From Telmatospirillum sp. (GTDB lineage: Bacteria; Pseudomonadota; Alphaproteobacteria; CACIAM-22H2), in the NCBI GenBank assembly GCA_020248985.1, contig JADCGL010000001.1, positions 62,001-126,000 of the forward strand: 64,000 bases of DNA, given 5' to 3'. Shown here piece by piece: positions 23,958 to 32,415 of this stretch. Under the pieces are notes generated by a model. The model was not told the DNA's origin. It did no database searches and saw only the letters and a program-made list of their open reading frames with translations. Every line of letters starts with the position of its first letter. The stretch's first letter is position 1. A program made the translations under genes and the position numbers.

Positions 23958-24341
23958 ATGTCGAAGACGAGCATGGCAGCGGTCCTTGGTGCGGTCGGTT
24001 TGCTGGCGCTGCTGCCCGCGGGGGCCCAGGCGGCCGATGCGGCAGCCGGCGAGAACGTTTTCAAGCGCGTCTGCGCCACCTGCCACAACCCGACCGCCGA
24101 AGGTCCGCGCAAGCTCGGCCCCACGCTTGCCGGCATTGTCGGCCGCAAGTCCGGTTCGGTCGAAGGCTTCCGCTATTCGAAGGCCAACAGCGAAGCCAAT
24201 ATCGTGTGGACGACCGAAAAGCTCGATCCGTACCTCAAGAACCCGCGCGAAGTCGTGCCGGGCACGACGATGGCCTATGCGGGCCTGCGCAACGACGACG
24301 AGCGCGCCAATCTGATCGCGTATCTCGCGACCCTTAAATAG
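23958..24341 (+). CDS. Class I c-type cytochrome, periplasmic (copy 1)
   Basis: 127 aa. Signal peptide 1-25 with cleavage near GAQAADA, then a mature part of 102 residues. Haem is bound at CATCH, followed by GPRKLGPTLAGIVGR and the methionine ligand in GTTMAYAGL. This is the mitochondrial-like cytochrome c layout of alphaproteobacteria. AAGGCGGAGA precedes ATG 23958; the frame extending upstream to 23880 has no signal and is not used. It sits between livM and a second, almost identical copy. It probably transfers electrons in the periplasm; the partner is unknown. Confidence 0.93.
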   Translation: MSKTSMAAVLGAVGLLALLPAGAQAADAAAGENVFKRVCATCHNPTAEGPRKLGPTLAGIVGRKSGSVEGFRYSKANSEANIVWTTEKLDPYLKNPREVVPGTTMAYAGLRNDDERANLIAYLATLK

Positions 24342-24419
24342 CTTCGGGAAAAGGCCGACGCGAACTGCGTGCGTCGTGCTTTAGCTTTATTTTACAGTCG
24401 TCTAGTGGAGGACGGAATC

Positions 24420-24803
24420 ATGAAGGGTTTGGCAGCAGCTTTTGGTGTCGCCGTCGTCGGTTTGGCACTGATGGGTGTGTCGCAGGCGCAAGCGGCCGAC
24501 GCGGCCGCAGGCGAGGGCGTGTTCAAGCGTGTTTGTTCGGTCTGCCACAACCCGACGGCCGAGGGGCCGCGCAAGCTTGGCCCCACTTTGGCGGGTGTGG
24601 TCGGGCGCAAGTCCGGGTCGGTGGAAGGTTTCCGCTATTCGAAGGCCAACGCCGAGTCCGGCATCGTCTGGACGCCGGACAAGCTCGACCCCTACATCAA
24701 GAACCCTCGTGAAGTGGTGCCCGGCACGGCCATGGCCTATGCGGGCCTGCGCAACGACGACGAGCGCGCCAATCTGATCGCGTATCTTGCGACGCTGAAA
24801 TAA
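24420..24803 (+). CDS. Class I c-type cytochrome, periplasmic (copy 2, tandem paralogue)
   Basis: 127 aa with its own signal peptide (MKGLAAAFGVAVVGLALMG, cleavage near AQAADA). Haem site CSVCH, methionine ligand in GTAMAYAGL. Aligning the mature parts by eye gives about 91 identities in 102 positions to copy 1, whereas the signal peptides differ almost completely. This points to a tandem duplication with selection on the mature protein or gene conversion. GTGGAGGA lies just upstream of ATG 24420. A perfect 14-bp inverted repeat follows the gene, closing the unit. Confidence 0.93.
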   Translation: MKGLAAAFGVAVVGLALMGVSQAQAADAAAGEGVFKRVCSVCHNPTAEGPRKLGPTLAGVVGRKSGSVEGFRYSKANAESGIVWTPDKLDPYIKNPREVVPGTAMAYAGLRNDDERANLIAYLATLK

Positions 24804-24861
24804 CAGGCGCGCACTGCCGAACCGTCGGCTGCCGCACGCCGACAGCGACGGACCGTTCCGG

Positions 24862-24906
24862 GGGCCTTGCGGACGTACCGATCTTCGGGCGTCCGCAAGG
24901 CCCTTT
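24862..24906 (+). terminator. Strong hairpin after the cytochrome pair
   Basis: A perfect 14-bp inverted repeat, GGGCCTTGCGGACG at 24862-24875 with its complement at 24890-24903, loop of 14 nt, then TTT. The T-run is short, so it could also stabilise the 3' end of the cytochrome mRNA. It separates the cytochromes from the binding-protein gene. Confidence 0.7.
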
Positions 24907-25084
24907 GCCGTTCGAAGAGGCGGCGCGCATTGCTTCGGCCGCCGCCGCTTGAGGTTTCATCGCACATGCGCGCAAAAGCGTTTGGCAAGGGGCCTGGTAC
25001 TGGCGTAGGGTGAGCGCTCAAGGTCGGTCAACGATCTGCCGGACACAATATCCGGCGCCATAGCTGCAACAGGGAGAATGCCCC

Positions 25085-26416
25085 ATGAATTTCGCCCGCA
25101 TTGGGTCTGCACTTGCGCTTGCGGCGTTTGTCGCGGCACCGTTCGCATTGCCGACGGCCGCCAACGCGCAAGCCAACGAGCAGTTCATTCCGTCGCTGTC
25201 GTACCGCACGGGTCCGTTCGGGCCCAACGGCACGCCGTTCGCCGACGGCTTCCTCGACTATTTCAAGATGATCAATGCCCGCGACGGCGGCATCAACGGC
25301 GTGCGCATCACCTACGAAGAATGCGAAACCGCCTACAACACCGATCGCGGCGTGGAATGCTACGAGCGCCTGAAGGCCAAGGGTCCGACGGGGGCCACGG
25401 CCATTGTGCCGCTCTCGACCGGCATCACCTACGCGCTCATCGAGCGCACGGCGCAAGACAAGATCCCGATGCTGACCTCGGGCTACGGCCGTTCGGACGG
25501 TTCTGATGGCCGCGTCTTCCCGTGGATGTTCACGCTGCCCGCGACCTACCATTCGCAGATGGACGCGATCCTGCAGTTCGTGAAGTCGAAGGAAAAAGGC
25601 AGCCTCAAGGGCAAGAAGATTTCGTTCATCTACCACGACAGCGCGTTCGGCAAGGAACCGCTGCCGGTGATCCAGCGCTTGGCCAAGGAAGAAGGCTTCG
25701 AGCTTTCGGAGTTCCCGGTGCCGAATCCGGGTGTGGAGCAGAAGGCGATCTGGCTGCGCATCGGCCGCCAGATCCGCCCGAACTACGTGATCATGTGGGG
25801 GTGGGGGGTCATGAACCCGACCGCCATCCAGGAAGCGGCGGCCGTGGGCTTCCCGCGCGACAAGTTCATCGGCGTGTGGTGGGCCGGCTCCGAGCAGGAC
25901 GTGACCCCGCCCGGCGACGCGGCCAAGGGCTACATGGCCGCGAATTTCCACGGCACCGGCAAAGACTACAAATTCATGCGCGACATCGAAGCGACCGTGA
26001 TCAAGGCGGGCCAGGGCACGGGCGAAGCGCGCCATGTCGGCACGGTTCTCTACAATCGCGGGGCGATCAATGCTGCGATGGTGGTCGAAGCCGTGCGCAC
26101 CGCGCAGGAGCGCTACGGCAACAAGCCGATGACGGGCGAGCAGGTGCGCTGGGGCTTCGAAAACCTCAACCTGTCGCCGCAACGCCTCGCGGCGATGGGC
26201 TTCGAAGGTTTCATGCCGCCTTTGCGCACCTCGTGCGCCGACCATGAAGGCGGTGGGGTCGTTCGCATCCAGCAATGGGACGGCAAGGCCTGGAACTGGG
26301 TCTCGGAGTGGATCGAACCCAACCGTGCGGCTCTGCGCCAGGGTTACGAAGCCTCGTCGATGCAGTATGCACGCGAGAAGAACATCACGCCGCGCGATTG
26401 CGCGAATCAATCCTAA
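25085..26416 (+). CDS. ABC transporter substrate-binding protein, branched-chain amino-acid type
   Basis: 443 aa periplasmic binding protein. Signal peptide 1-29 ending at ANAQA, then a Peripla_BP_6-like fold: SLSYRTGPFGPNGTPFADGF at the N-terminal ligand side, YEECETAYNTDRGVECYERL, and the GKKISFIYHDSAFGKE hinge strand. It is longer than E. coli LivJ and typical of HAAT systems for aromatic or amide ligands. AGGGAGAA precedes ATG 25085. It is isolated from livM by the cytochromes and from livF by a terminator. A weak promoter-like pair (TTGGCA at 24982, TAGGGT at 25006, 18-bp spacer) could drive it. Confidence 0.93.
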   Translation: MNFARIGSALALAAFVAAPFALPTAANAQANEQFIPSLSYRTGPFGPNGTPFADGFLDYFKMINARDGGINGVRITYEECETAYNTDRGVECYERLKAKGPTGATAIVPLSTGITYALIERTAQDKIPMLTSGYGRSDGSDGRVFPWMFTLPATYHSQMDAILQFVKSKEKGSLKGKKISFIYHDSAFGKEPLPVIQRLAKEEGFELSEFPVPNPGVEQKAIWLRIGRQIRPNYVIMWGWGVMNPTAIQEAAAVGFPRDKFIGVWWAGSEQDVTPPGDAAKGYMAANFHGTGKDYKFMRDIEATVIKAGQGTGEARHVGTVLYNRGAINAAMVVEAVRTAQERYGNKPMTGEQVRWGFENLNLSPQRLAAMGFEGFMPPLRTSCADHEGGGVVRIQQWDGKAWNWVSEWIEPNRAALRQGYEASSMQYAREKNITPRDCANQS

Positions 26417-26449
26417 AGGCCCGCCTAAGTGGCCTAAGGCTTGACTGGG

Positions 26450-26479
26450 GGGCGGGCCGGCAACGGTCCGCCCTTTTTT
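26450..26479 (+). terminator. Intrinsic terminator between the binding protein and livF-type genes
   Basis: A 10-bp GC stem with one wobble (GGGCGGGCCG at 26450-26459, partner at 26464-26473), GCAA tetraloop, then six T (26474-26479). It is a textbook terminator, yet the ATPase gene starts only 20 bp later, so it may act as an attenuator. Confidence 0.88.
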
Positions 26480-26498
26480 CGTTTGCGGGACAGATGCG

Positions 26499-27350
26499 AT
26501 GACAACCGACGCCGCCTTGCTCGAAAAGAAGCTGCAGAATCCGCCGCCGGCCCCGCTGTTGGCCGTGCGCAACATCGAAGTGATCTACGACCACGTCATT
26601 CTGGTGCTCAAAGGCGTGAGCCTCGAAGTGCCCAAGGGCGGCATCGTCGCCCTGCTGGGGGCCAACGGGGCCGGCAAATCGACGACGATCAAGTCGATTT
26701 CGAACCTGCTGCGCGCCGAGCGCGGCGAGGTGACGAAGGGCAGCGTGGAATACAAAGGCCAGCGCATCGACGGGCTCACGCCCAACGAGCTCGTGCGCCG
26801 CGGCGTGATCCAGGTCATGGAAGGCCGCCATTGTTTCGGCCATCTGACCGTCGAAGAAAATCTGCTCACGGGGGCGTACACGCGCCGCGACGGCCGTGCC
26901 GCGATCGCCGCCGACATGGAGATGGTCTACGGCTATTTCCCGCGCCTCAAGGAACGGCGCAAAAGCCAGGCCGGCTACACCTCGGGCGGCGAACAGCAGA
27001 TGGTCGCGATGGGCCGTGCGATGATGTCGAAGCCCGAGACGATCCTGCTCGACGAACCCTCGATGGGCTTGGCCCCGCAGCTCGTCGAAGAAATCTTCGA
27101 GATCGTCGTGAAGCTCAACCGCGAGCAGAATGTTTCTTTTCTGTTGGCCGAGCAGAACACGTCGATCGCGTTGCGCCACGCCCATTACGGCTACATCCTG
27201 GAAAACGGCCGCGTGGTGCTGGACGGCACGGCCGAAGCTCTGCGCGGCAACGAAGACGTCAAAGAATTCTATCTCGGCGTCTCAGGCACAGGCCGCAAAT
27301 CCTTCCGCGATATCAAACACTACAAACGCCGCAAGCGCTGGCTGGCGTAA
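26499..27350 (+). CDS. ABC transporter ATP-binding protein, LivF type
   Basis: 283 aa. Walker A GANGAGKST, signature TSGGEQQMVAMGRAM, Walker B ILLDEPSMGLAP, H-loop AEQNTSIAL. The MGLAP wording and single-domain size mark the LivF subunit that pairs with LivG. About 25 extra basic residues at the C-terminus (YKRRKRWLA) extend past the usual end. The start at ATG 26499 lies just after a terminator, so expression probably needs read-through from the binding-protein gene. Its last 31 bp overlap the convergent TPR gene. Confidence 0.93.
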   Translation: MTTDAALLEKKLQNPPPAPLLAVRNIEVIYDHVILVLKGVSLEVPKGGIVALLGANGAGKSTTIKSISNLLRAERGEVTKGSVEYKGQRIDGLTPNELVRRGVIQVMEGRHCFGHLTVEENLLTGAYTRRDGRAAIAADMEMVYGYFPRLKERRKSQAGYTSGGEQQMVAMGRAMMSKPETILLDEPSMGLAPQLVEEIFEIVVKLNREQNVSFLLAEQNTSIALRHAHYGYILENGRVVLDGTAEALRGNEDVKEFYLGVSGTGRKSFRDIKHYKRRKRWLA

Positions 27351-28549
27351 TTGCGCCCCGCGTGGCGATGGGCGGCGGCCAGCATTTCTTCGATGAGATC
27401 GCGCTGCGCCAAGCTGCCGCCGAAGCGTTCGTGCTCGGGCAGGACGGCACCCAAGGCTTCGATCGCAAACGGCCAGTCTTGTTTGGCGAATGCCAAAAAA
27501 CCTTCGGCGGCGCGGGCGACCATCGGTTGGGCGGGGCCGCGCGTGCCGGTTCCGCGTGCTGCGCATTCGGCCTCGTCGCCGGCCATTGCGGCGGCGAGGG
27601 CGACATGCAGATCGACGAAGGCGAGGCCGGCGCGCGGGAACTCGGCCTTGCCGTAGGCGAGGACCTTGTCCCAGGCACCCGACGGCGGGGTGGCGCCCTT
27701 CAGGCTCGCACGCATCAGGAACGAGGCGGCGTCGGTCAATACATTGAGCGACGGGCCCCACAAGGCGCCGGGGGCGATATTGGCATCGTAGAGCGCCCAG
27801 GCGGTTGCCGTGTCGCCTGCGGCGAGCGCCCACAGCGCGCGGTGCCATTGGATATGGCAATGCAGCAGCCCTTCGCGCGGATACGAAGCGACAAAGTCGG
27901 ACAGATAGCGCTGGCCTTCGGCTGTTTCGCCCGTCTCGTAATGCACATGCGCTCGGATGTGCGCGCCATGCGCATCGCGCGGGTTGAGCGCAAGTGCGCG
28001 CAGGATCTTCGCGCGCGCGGAGTCGATCGCACCGGTCTCGCAATGCGCAAAGGATTGCATGGCGAGGAACCACCAGTCTTCGCCGTAAGCATTGGCAAGG
28101 CCGTCGAGCAGGGCGCGCAATCGGGCCGCCCGGTCGTTCGCGCCGCTGAAGCCGTAAAGGCCGAACACGCCAACGCAGGGGCTGAGTGCCATCGCATCGC
28201 GCGGCCATTCGACGAGATGCGTGTGGATGGCGGCAAGAGCTGCCGGGCCTTGGCCGTCGAGCACCAAGCCTATGGCAGCAACATGGCTGGCCTCGCGGCC
28301 CGCGAGACGCGGGGCCAATTCGCGCGCTCGCGCGATTGCGGCTTTGGCGGCCGCCCGATTGCCGAAAATCTGGTGCGTGCGCGCGAGGCCCGCATAGCCA
28401 AGCGCAAATTCCGGATCGTGCGCCACGGAAGCTTCGAAGGCTTCGGCCGCACCGATATCGGCCGCGAACAGCGCATCGACCCCCGCGACGTAAAACGCGG
28501 CCGCCGTGGCGTCGGTCGCAAGCGCGTTGCCGTAGCGGTCGGTGGCCAA
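27320..28549 (-). CDS. TPR-repeat protein, TTC38-like
   Basis: 409 aa, largely helical with tetratricopeptide-like repeats: AEAFEASVAHDPEFALGYAG, then ARAKILRALALNPRDAHGAH and GETAEGQRYLSDF. The arrangement, including the HCHIQWHRALWALAAGD block, resembles bacterial relatives of tetratricopeptide repeat protein 38. No signal peptide, no enzymatic motif. There is no ATG; TTG 28549 is chosen because AAGGA lies 7 nt upstream, while TTG 28555 would be too close. It begins 2 bp after the nudC stop and is likely translationally coupled to it. The 3' end overlaps livF by 31 bp. Confidence 0.8.
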   Translation of the reverse strand: MATDRYGNALATDATAAAFYVAGVDALFAADIGAAEAFEASVAHDPEFALGYAGLARTHQIFGNRAAAKAAIARARELAPRLAGREASHVAAIGLVLDGQGPAALAAIHTHLVEWPRDAMALSPCVGVFGLYGFSGANDRAARLRALLDGLANAYGEDWWFLAMQSFAHCETGAIDSARAKILRALALNPRDAHGAHIRAHVHYETGETAEGQRYLSDFVASYPREGLLHCHIQWHRALWALAAGDTATAWALYDANIAPGALWGPSLNVLTDAASFLMRASLKGATPPSGAWDKVLAYGKAEFPRAGLAFVDLHVALAAAMAGDEAECAARGTGTRGPAQPMVARAAEGFLAFAKQDWPFAIEALGAVLPEHERFGGSLAQRDLIEEMLAAAHRHAGRNYASQRLRRL

Positions 28550-28551
28550 GT

Positions 28552-29451
28552 TCAAATCCTTTCGGCGACCCAATCCTCGATCAGGCGGCGCGCGATCGAA
28601 TCGGCGCGCGGCAGGCGGAATTTCTCGGGATCGTGCGGGCCACGCAGGAAATCGCGCGTGACCCACATCGCATCGACAAGCTCTTCGCGGTCGATGACGA
28701 GTTCGGTCGTCAGCGCCTCGCCGTAGAATCCCAACATGATCGAGGCCGGGAACGGCCAGGGCTGCGAAGAATGGTAGCGCACCGCACCCACGCGCACGCC
28801 CGACTCTTCGAAGGTTTCGCGGCGCACGCAATCTTCGAGGCTCTCGCCCGGTTCGACGAAACCGGCGAGCGTGGAATACATCGCAAACGGAAAGCGCGCC
28901 GAGCGGCCGAGCAGGCATTTGTCGCCCGATACGATCAGCATGATCGTGGCGGGGTCGCTGCGCGGGAAATGGTCGGTGGCGCAGGCCGCATTCGTGCAGC
29001 TGCGCACATGGCCGGCCGCCTCGCTGCGCGTCGGTGCCCCGCACACGCCGCAGAAGAGATGGCGCTGGTTCCACCAGGCAAGGCCGCGCGCATAGGCCAT
29101 GAGCCCGCCTTGCGCATGCGGCAAAGTGGCCCCGATCCCGCGCAGATCGACGAAACGCTCGGGCGGGGCGATGTGGGCGGCAAGCTCCGGCTCGTCGAGC
29201 TTGCTCGCATCGACCGCGAAATAGGGTGCGCCCTCGAGCTCGCCCAGATACATCGTCGGCAAGTCGAGATGCGCCAAGCTGTGCAAAGCGAGGAAGCCCG
29301 GGCCGGTTTCGAGGATCAGGCTGCGCGTGCGCCAGACCGGAACGGCCAAAGCGGTCGCGTGGGCCAGGCGGTCGGCCAAAAAGGCCGCATCGCGGCGTTT
29401 TTCGGCCTGTCTGTCGAGCGGTAGGCTCGCGTAGAAATTGGGTTTTTCCAT
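28552..29451 (-). CDS. nudC: NAD(+)/NADH pyrophosphatase (Nudix)
   Basis: 299 aa. A zinc ribbon (CGVC, then CTNAAC about 17 residues on) precedes the Nudix box GFVEPGESLEDCVRRETFEE with SGV. Downstream SQPWPFPASIMLGFYGEA is the SQPWPFPxS motif that defines NudC, an NAD(H) hydrolase that also removes NAD caps from RNA. ATG 29451 (MEKPNFYASLP) has a weak GGGG upstream; an ATG at 29463 is possible. It is divergent from the SRP RNA gene and followed by the TPR gene. Confidence 0.95.
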   Translation of the reverse strand: MEKPNFYASLPLDRQAEKRRDAAFLADRLAHATALAVPVWRTRSLILETGPGFLALHSLAHLDLPTMYLGELEGAPYFAVDASKLDEPELAAHIAPPERFVDLRGIGATLPHAQGGLMAYARGLAWWNQRHLFCGVCGAPTRSEAAGHVRSCTNAACATDHFPRSDPATIMLIVSGDKCLLGRSARFPFAMYSTLAGFVEPGESLEDCVRRETFEESGVRVGAVRYHSSQPWPFPASIMLGFYGEALTTELVIDREELVDAMWVTRDFLRGPHDPEKFRLPRADSIARRLIEDWVAERI

Positions 29452-29497
29452 GGTTGGCCCCATACATCGGGCGATTGCGGTGTCTCGTCAAGAGCGG

Positions 29498-29527
29498 CTT
29501 GGCGGCGGCGCCCAAGCGGGCTATATA
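29498..29527 (+). promoter_or_regulatory. Putative promoter of the SRP RNA gene
   Basis: CTTGGC (29498-29503) and TATATA (29522-29527) with an 18-bp spacer, ending about 5-7 nt before the expected 5' end of the SRP RNA. Alphaproteobacterial housekeeping promoters often carry CTTG at -35, which fits. Confidence 0.5.
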
Positions 29528-29531
29528 GCAG

Positions 29532-29634
29532 GCGGGAGGTTGGCGGCGGACGAGCGCCTCGCCAACCCGGTCAGGTCCGGAAGGAAGCAGCCGTAACGAG
29601 TCTCCGCCCGGGTCGACGTCCAGCCTCCCACCCT
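29532..29634 (+). ncRNA. ffs: Signal recognition particle RNA (4.5S type)
   Basis: About 100 nt. The conserved apical domain GGTCAGGTCCGGAAGGAAGC, followed by AGCCGTAACGAG, is unmistakable: it contains the asymmetric loop and the GGAA tetraloop that bind Ffh. The ends GGGAGG (29534-29539) and CCTCCC (29624-29629) pair to close the long hairpin, and a short T-run follows. The RNA joins Ffh for co-translational membrane targeting. Its position just before dnaX is common in bacteria. Exact ends are estimated to a few bases. Confidence 0.95.
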
Positions 29635-29657
29635 TTTCCCTCCCGATAGCGACAGCG

Positions 29658-31454
29658 ATGGCCGACGCGCAAGCCGCCCCCTATCAGGTCCTGGCCCGCA
29701 AATACCGGCCCACGCGGCTCTCCGACCTTGTCGGGCAAGAGGCGCTGGTGCGCACGCTGTCCAACGCGATCGAAACCGGGCGCATCGCGCACGCTTTCAT
29801 GCTGACGGGCGTGCGCGGCGTCGGCAAAACCACGACCGCGCGCATCGTGGCGCGCGCCTTGAACTGCGTGGGTGCCGACGGCAAGGGCGGGCCCACGATC
29901 GACCCGTGCGGCGTGTGCGAACATTGCGTGGCGATCGCCGAGGACAAGCATCTCGACGTGATCGAGATCGACGCCGCCTCCAACAACGGCGTGCAGAATG
30001 TGCGCGAGCTCATCGAAGCCGTGCGCTACCGCCCGGTTTCGGCGCGCTACAAAATCTACATCGTGGACGAAGTCCACATGCTGTCGACGCAGGCGTGGAA
30101 CGCGCTCTTGAAGACGCTCGAAGAGCCGCCCGCCCACGCCAAATTCCTGTTCGCGACGACCGAAATCCGCAAAGTGCCGGTGACGGTGCTGTCGCGCTGC
30201 CAGCGCTTCGATCTGCGCCGCTTCGACCAGGCCACGCTCGCGCGCCATCTGTCGCACATCGCCGAACTCGAAGGCCGCAAGATCGCGACCGGTGCTGCGG
30301 CCTTGCTGGCGCGCGCTGCCGACGGTTCGGCGCGCGACGGGCTGTCGCTGCTTGATCGCGCTTTGGCTGCCGTCGAAGGCGAAGTCGGCGAAGCGCAGAT
30401 CCAGACATTGCTGGGCCTCGCCGACCGCGCGCAGATTTTCGATCTGTTCGAAGAAATCCTGAAAGGCGATGCGCCGGCGGCCCTCGCGCGCGCGGGCGAT
30501 CTTTACGCGCGCGGTGCCGAGCCCTTGGTGGTTACGCAAGATCTTTTGGGCACCGCACACGCGCTGACGCGCTTCAAAGTGGCCCCTGCCTTGATCGACG
30601 AGGCGGGTCTGCCCGAGACCGAGCGCGTGCGCGGCCGTGCCATGGCCGAAGCGCTCGGTGTGCCCGTGCTCGCACGCGCATGGCAGATTCTGCTCAAAGG
30701 TCTTGGCGAGGTGCAGACCGCGCCGCAGCCGCTTGCCGCACTTGAGATGCTGATTGTGCGCCTCGCCTACGCCGCCAATTTGCCAAGCCCGGGCGACCTT
30801 GTCGAAAAACTCACCAAAGCTGGCGGCGATGGCGGTGCAGGTGCGCGTCCCGGCGGCGGAAGCGGCGGCGGCGGGGCCCCGCGCGCGATCGCGGGTGGGC
30901 GTGCGGCGACGGCCACAGCGATTCAGCCGCGCGATGCACCAATGGCCGATGCGGTTGCGGCCCCGCCGCAGAGTTTTGCCGAGCTGGTGGCGCTGGTGCA
31001 GGCCAAGCGCGAAGGTTTGCTCTACGGCGAACTCTATGGCCGCGTGCGGCTCGTGTCGTTCGCCCCGGGGCGCTTGTCGTTCGCTTATCCCAATGCGCCG
31101 CGCAATCTCACTTTGCCGACGCAGCTTGCCGAACGTTTGCGCGAATGGACCGGCCAGACCTGGCTCGTGACGCTGGAAACGCAAGCGGCGGGTGCGCCCA
31201 CCTTGGCCGAGCAGGCGAACCAAGCGGTCGAAGACAAAAAGCGTGCTGCGGCCGAGCATCCGCTGGTGGCGGCCGTACTCGCGGCATTCGAGGGCTCGGC
31301 CATCGAAGCCGTGCGCGGCAACGAAGCAGCGGCCGCGGCCGTGCCCGAATTTGCGGCCCCCGCCCCGGTCGAAGCGGGCGACGATCTGTTCGGGTCCGAC
31401 GGCGAAGAGACCTGGATCGTGCCGGACAATATGGAACAGGAGTACGAGCAATGA
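29658..31454 (+). CDS. dnaX: DNA polymerase III subunit gamma/tau
   Basis: 598 aa clamp-loader ATPase. Walker A GVRGVGKT (residues 51-58), a zinc-binding CxxC-type segment (CGVCEHC), Walker B IVDEVHML, sensor 1 FATTE and the SRC finger VLSRCQRF are present. Domain III ends near residue 390, followed by a Gly/Ala-rich linker and a tau-like C-terminal domain ending [15 protein letters not shown] see no A AAA AAG slip site at the domain III/IV border, so a short gamma form by frameshift is not indicated. The stop overlaps the ebfC start as ATGA. Confidence 0.96.
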   Translation: MADAQAAPYQVLARKYRPTRLSDLVGQEALVRTLSNAIETGRIAHAFMLTGVRGVGKTTTARIVARALNCVGADGKGGPTIDPCGVCEHCVAIAEDKHLDVIEIDAASNNGVQNVRELIEAVRYRPVSARYKIYIVDEVHMLSTQAWNALLKTLEEPPAHAKFLFATTEIRKVPVTVLSRCQRFDLRRFDQATLARHLSHIAELEGRKIATGAAALLARAADGSARDGLSLLDRALAAVEGEVGEAQIQTLLGLADRAQIFDLFEEILKGDAPAALARAGDLYARGAEPLVVTQDLLGTAHALTRFKVAPALIDEAGLPETERVRGRAMAEALGVPVLARAWQILLKGLGEVQTAPQPLAALEMLIVRLAYAANLPSPGDLVEKLTKAGGDGGAGARPGGGSGGGGAPRAIAGGRAATATAIQPRDAPMADAVAAPPQSFAELVALVQAKREGLLYGELYGRVRLVSFAPGRLSFAYPNAPRNLTLPTQLAERLREWTGQTWLVTLETQAAGAPTLAEQANQAVEDKKRAAAEHPLVAAVLAAFEGSAIEAVRGNEAAAAAVPEFAAPAPVEAGDDLFGSDGEETWIVPDNMEQEYEQ

Positions 31455-31774
31455 AGAATCTCGGCAATCTGATGAAGCAAGCCCAGCAGATGCAGAGCAA
31501 AATGGCCGAGATGCAGGAGAAGCTGGCTTCCCTCGAAGTCACCGGCCAGTCCGGCGGCGGCATGGTCGTGGCCACGCTGGGCGGCAAGGGCGACGTGCGC
31601 CGCGTCAAGATCGACAAGAGCTTGGTCGATCCCAACGACGTCGAAGTGCTCGAAGATCTGCTGGTCGCGGCCCTCAACGATGCGCGCGCCAAGGTCGATG
31701 CCGTGACGGCCGAACAGATGCGCGAAATGACGGGCGGGCTCAATCTGCCGCCGGGCATGAAGCTGCCCTTCTGA
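31451..31774 (+). CDS. ebfC: YbaB/EbfC-family nucleoid-associated protein
   Basis: 107 aa. N-terminal coiled-coil ([20 protein letters not shown]) followed by the family core [20 protein letters not shown] and [15 protein letters not shown], ending [12 protein letters not shown]. The dimer binds DNA and is nearly always found between dnaX and recR, as here. ATG overlaps the dnaX stop by 4 bp. Its role is inferred from the family: DNA binding, nucleoid organisation. Confidence 0.95.
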   Translation: MKNLGNLMKQAQQMQSKMAEMQEKLASLEVTGQSGGGMVVATLGGKGDVRRVKIDKSLVDPNDVEVLEDLLVAALNDARAKVDAVTAEQMREMTGGLNLPPGMKLPF

Positions 31775-31793
31775 GGAAGCGCGTTTTCCGGCG

Positions 31794-32390
31794 ATGAACG
31801 GTCCCGAAATCGAAGCGTTGGTAAGGCTCTTGGCGAAATTGCCGGGGCTGGGGCCGCGCTCGGCGCGCCGCGCGGCCCTGCAGCTCCTCAAAAAGAAAGA
31901 CCTGCTGCTGCGCCCGCTTGCGACCGCTTTGACCCAGGCGGCCGACGCGATCGTGTCGTGCCGCGTGTGCGGCAATCTCGACACGCGCGATCCGTGCAGC
32001 GTGTGCGCCGACGATCGGCGCGACCGCGCCTTGGTCTGCGTCGTCGAAGACGTGGCCGACCTCTGGGCCATCGAACGCACGATGGGCTTCAAGGGCGTCT
32101 ACCATGTGCTCGGCGGCACGCTATCGGCCCTCGACGGGCGCGGGCCGCAGGATCTGAACGTCGCAAGCCTCGTCGAACGCTGTGCGCGCGGCGACGTGCG
32201 CGAACTCGTTCTGGCGCTCAACGCGACGGTCGACGGGCAGACGACGTCGCATTACATCGCCGACCGTCTGAAGGATTCGCCGGTCGCGATCACGCGGCTG
32301 GCGCACGGCGTGCCTGTCGGCGGCGAGCTCGACTATCTCGACGACGGCACGCTGCTGGCGGCCCTCAAAGCGCGCCGGGCTTTGAGCTGA
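31794..32390 (+). CDS. recR: Recombination protein RecR
   Basis: 198 aa. Helix-hairpin-helix [20 protein letters not shown], zinc finger with CRVCGN and CSVCADDRR, then a Toprim domain ([26 protein letters not shown]) and the C-terminal Walker-B-like end [15 protein letters not shown]. RecR forms a clamp with RecO and RecF to load RecA at gaps. Last gene of the dnaX-ebfC-recR operon, 19 bp after ebfC. Normal length. Confidence 0.97.
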   Translation: MNGPEIEALVRLLAKLPGLGPRSARRAALQLLKKKDLLLRPLATALTQAADAIVSCRVCGNLDTRDPCSVCADDRRDRALVCVVEDVADLWAIERTMGFKGVYHVLGGTLSALDGRGPQDLNVASLVERCARGDVRELVLALNATVDGQTTSHYIADRLKDSPVAITRLAHGVPVGGELDYLDDGTLLAALKARRALS

Positions 32391-32415
32391 AGGGCGGGCT
32401 GCGCTAGTCTCGCCT

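Noticed and set aside
30840-30960. Gly/Ala-rich repetitive stretch in dnaX as a possible recombination hotspot or frameshift
   Set aside because: A flexible Gly/Ala/Pro-rich linker between domains III and IV is usual in tau; the reading frame is continuous.
31225-31245. Possible slip sequence CAAAAAG in dnaX
   Set aside because: It lies deep in the tau C-terminal part, far from the gamma boundary, is not the A AAA AAG heptamer and has no nearby stop in the -1 frame or clear downstream hairpin.
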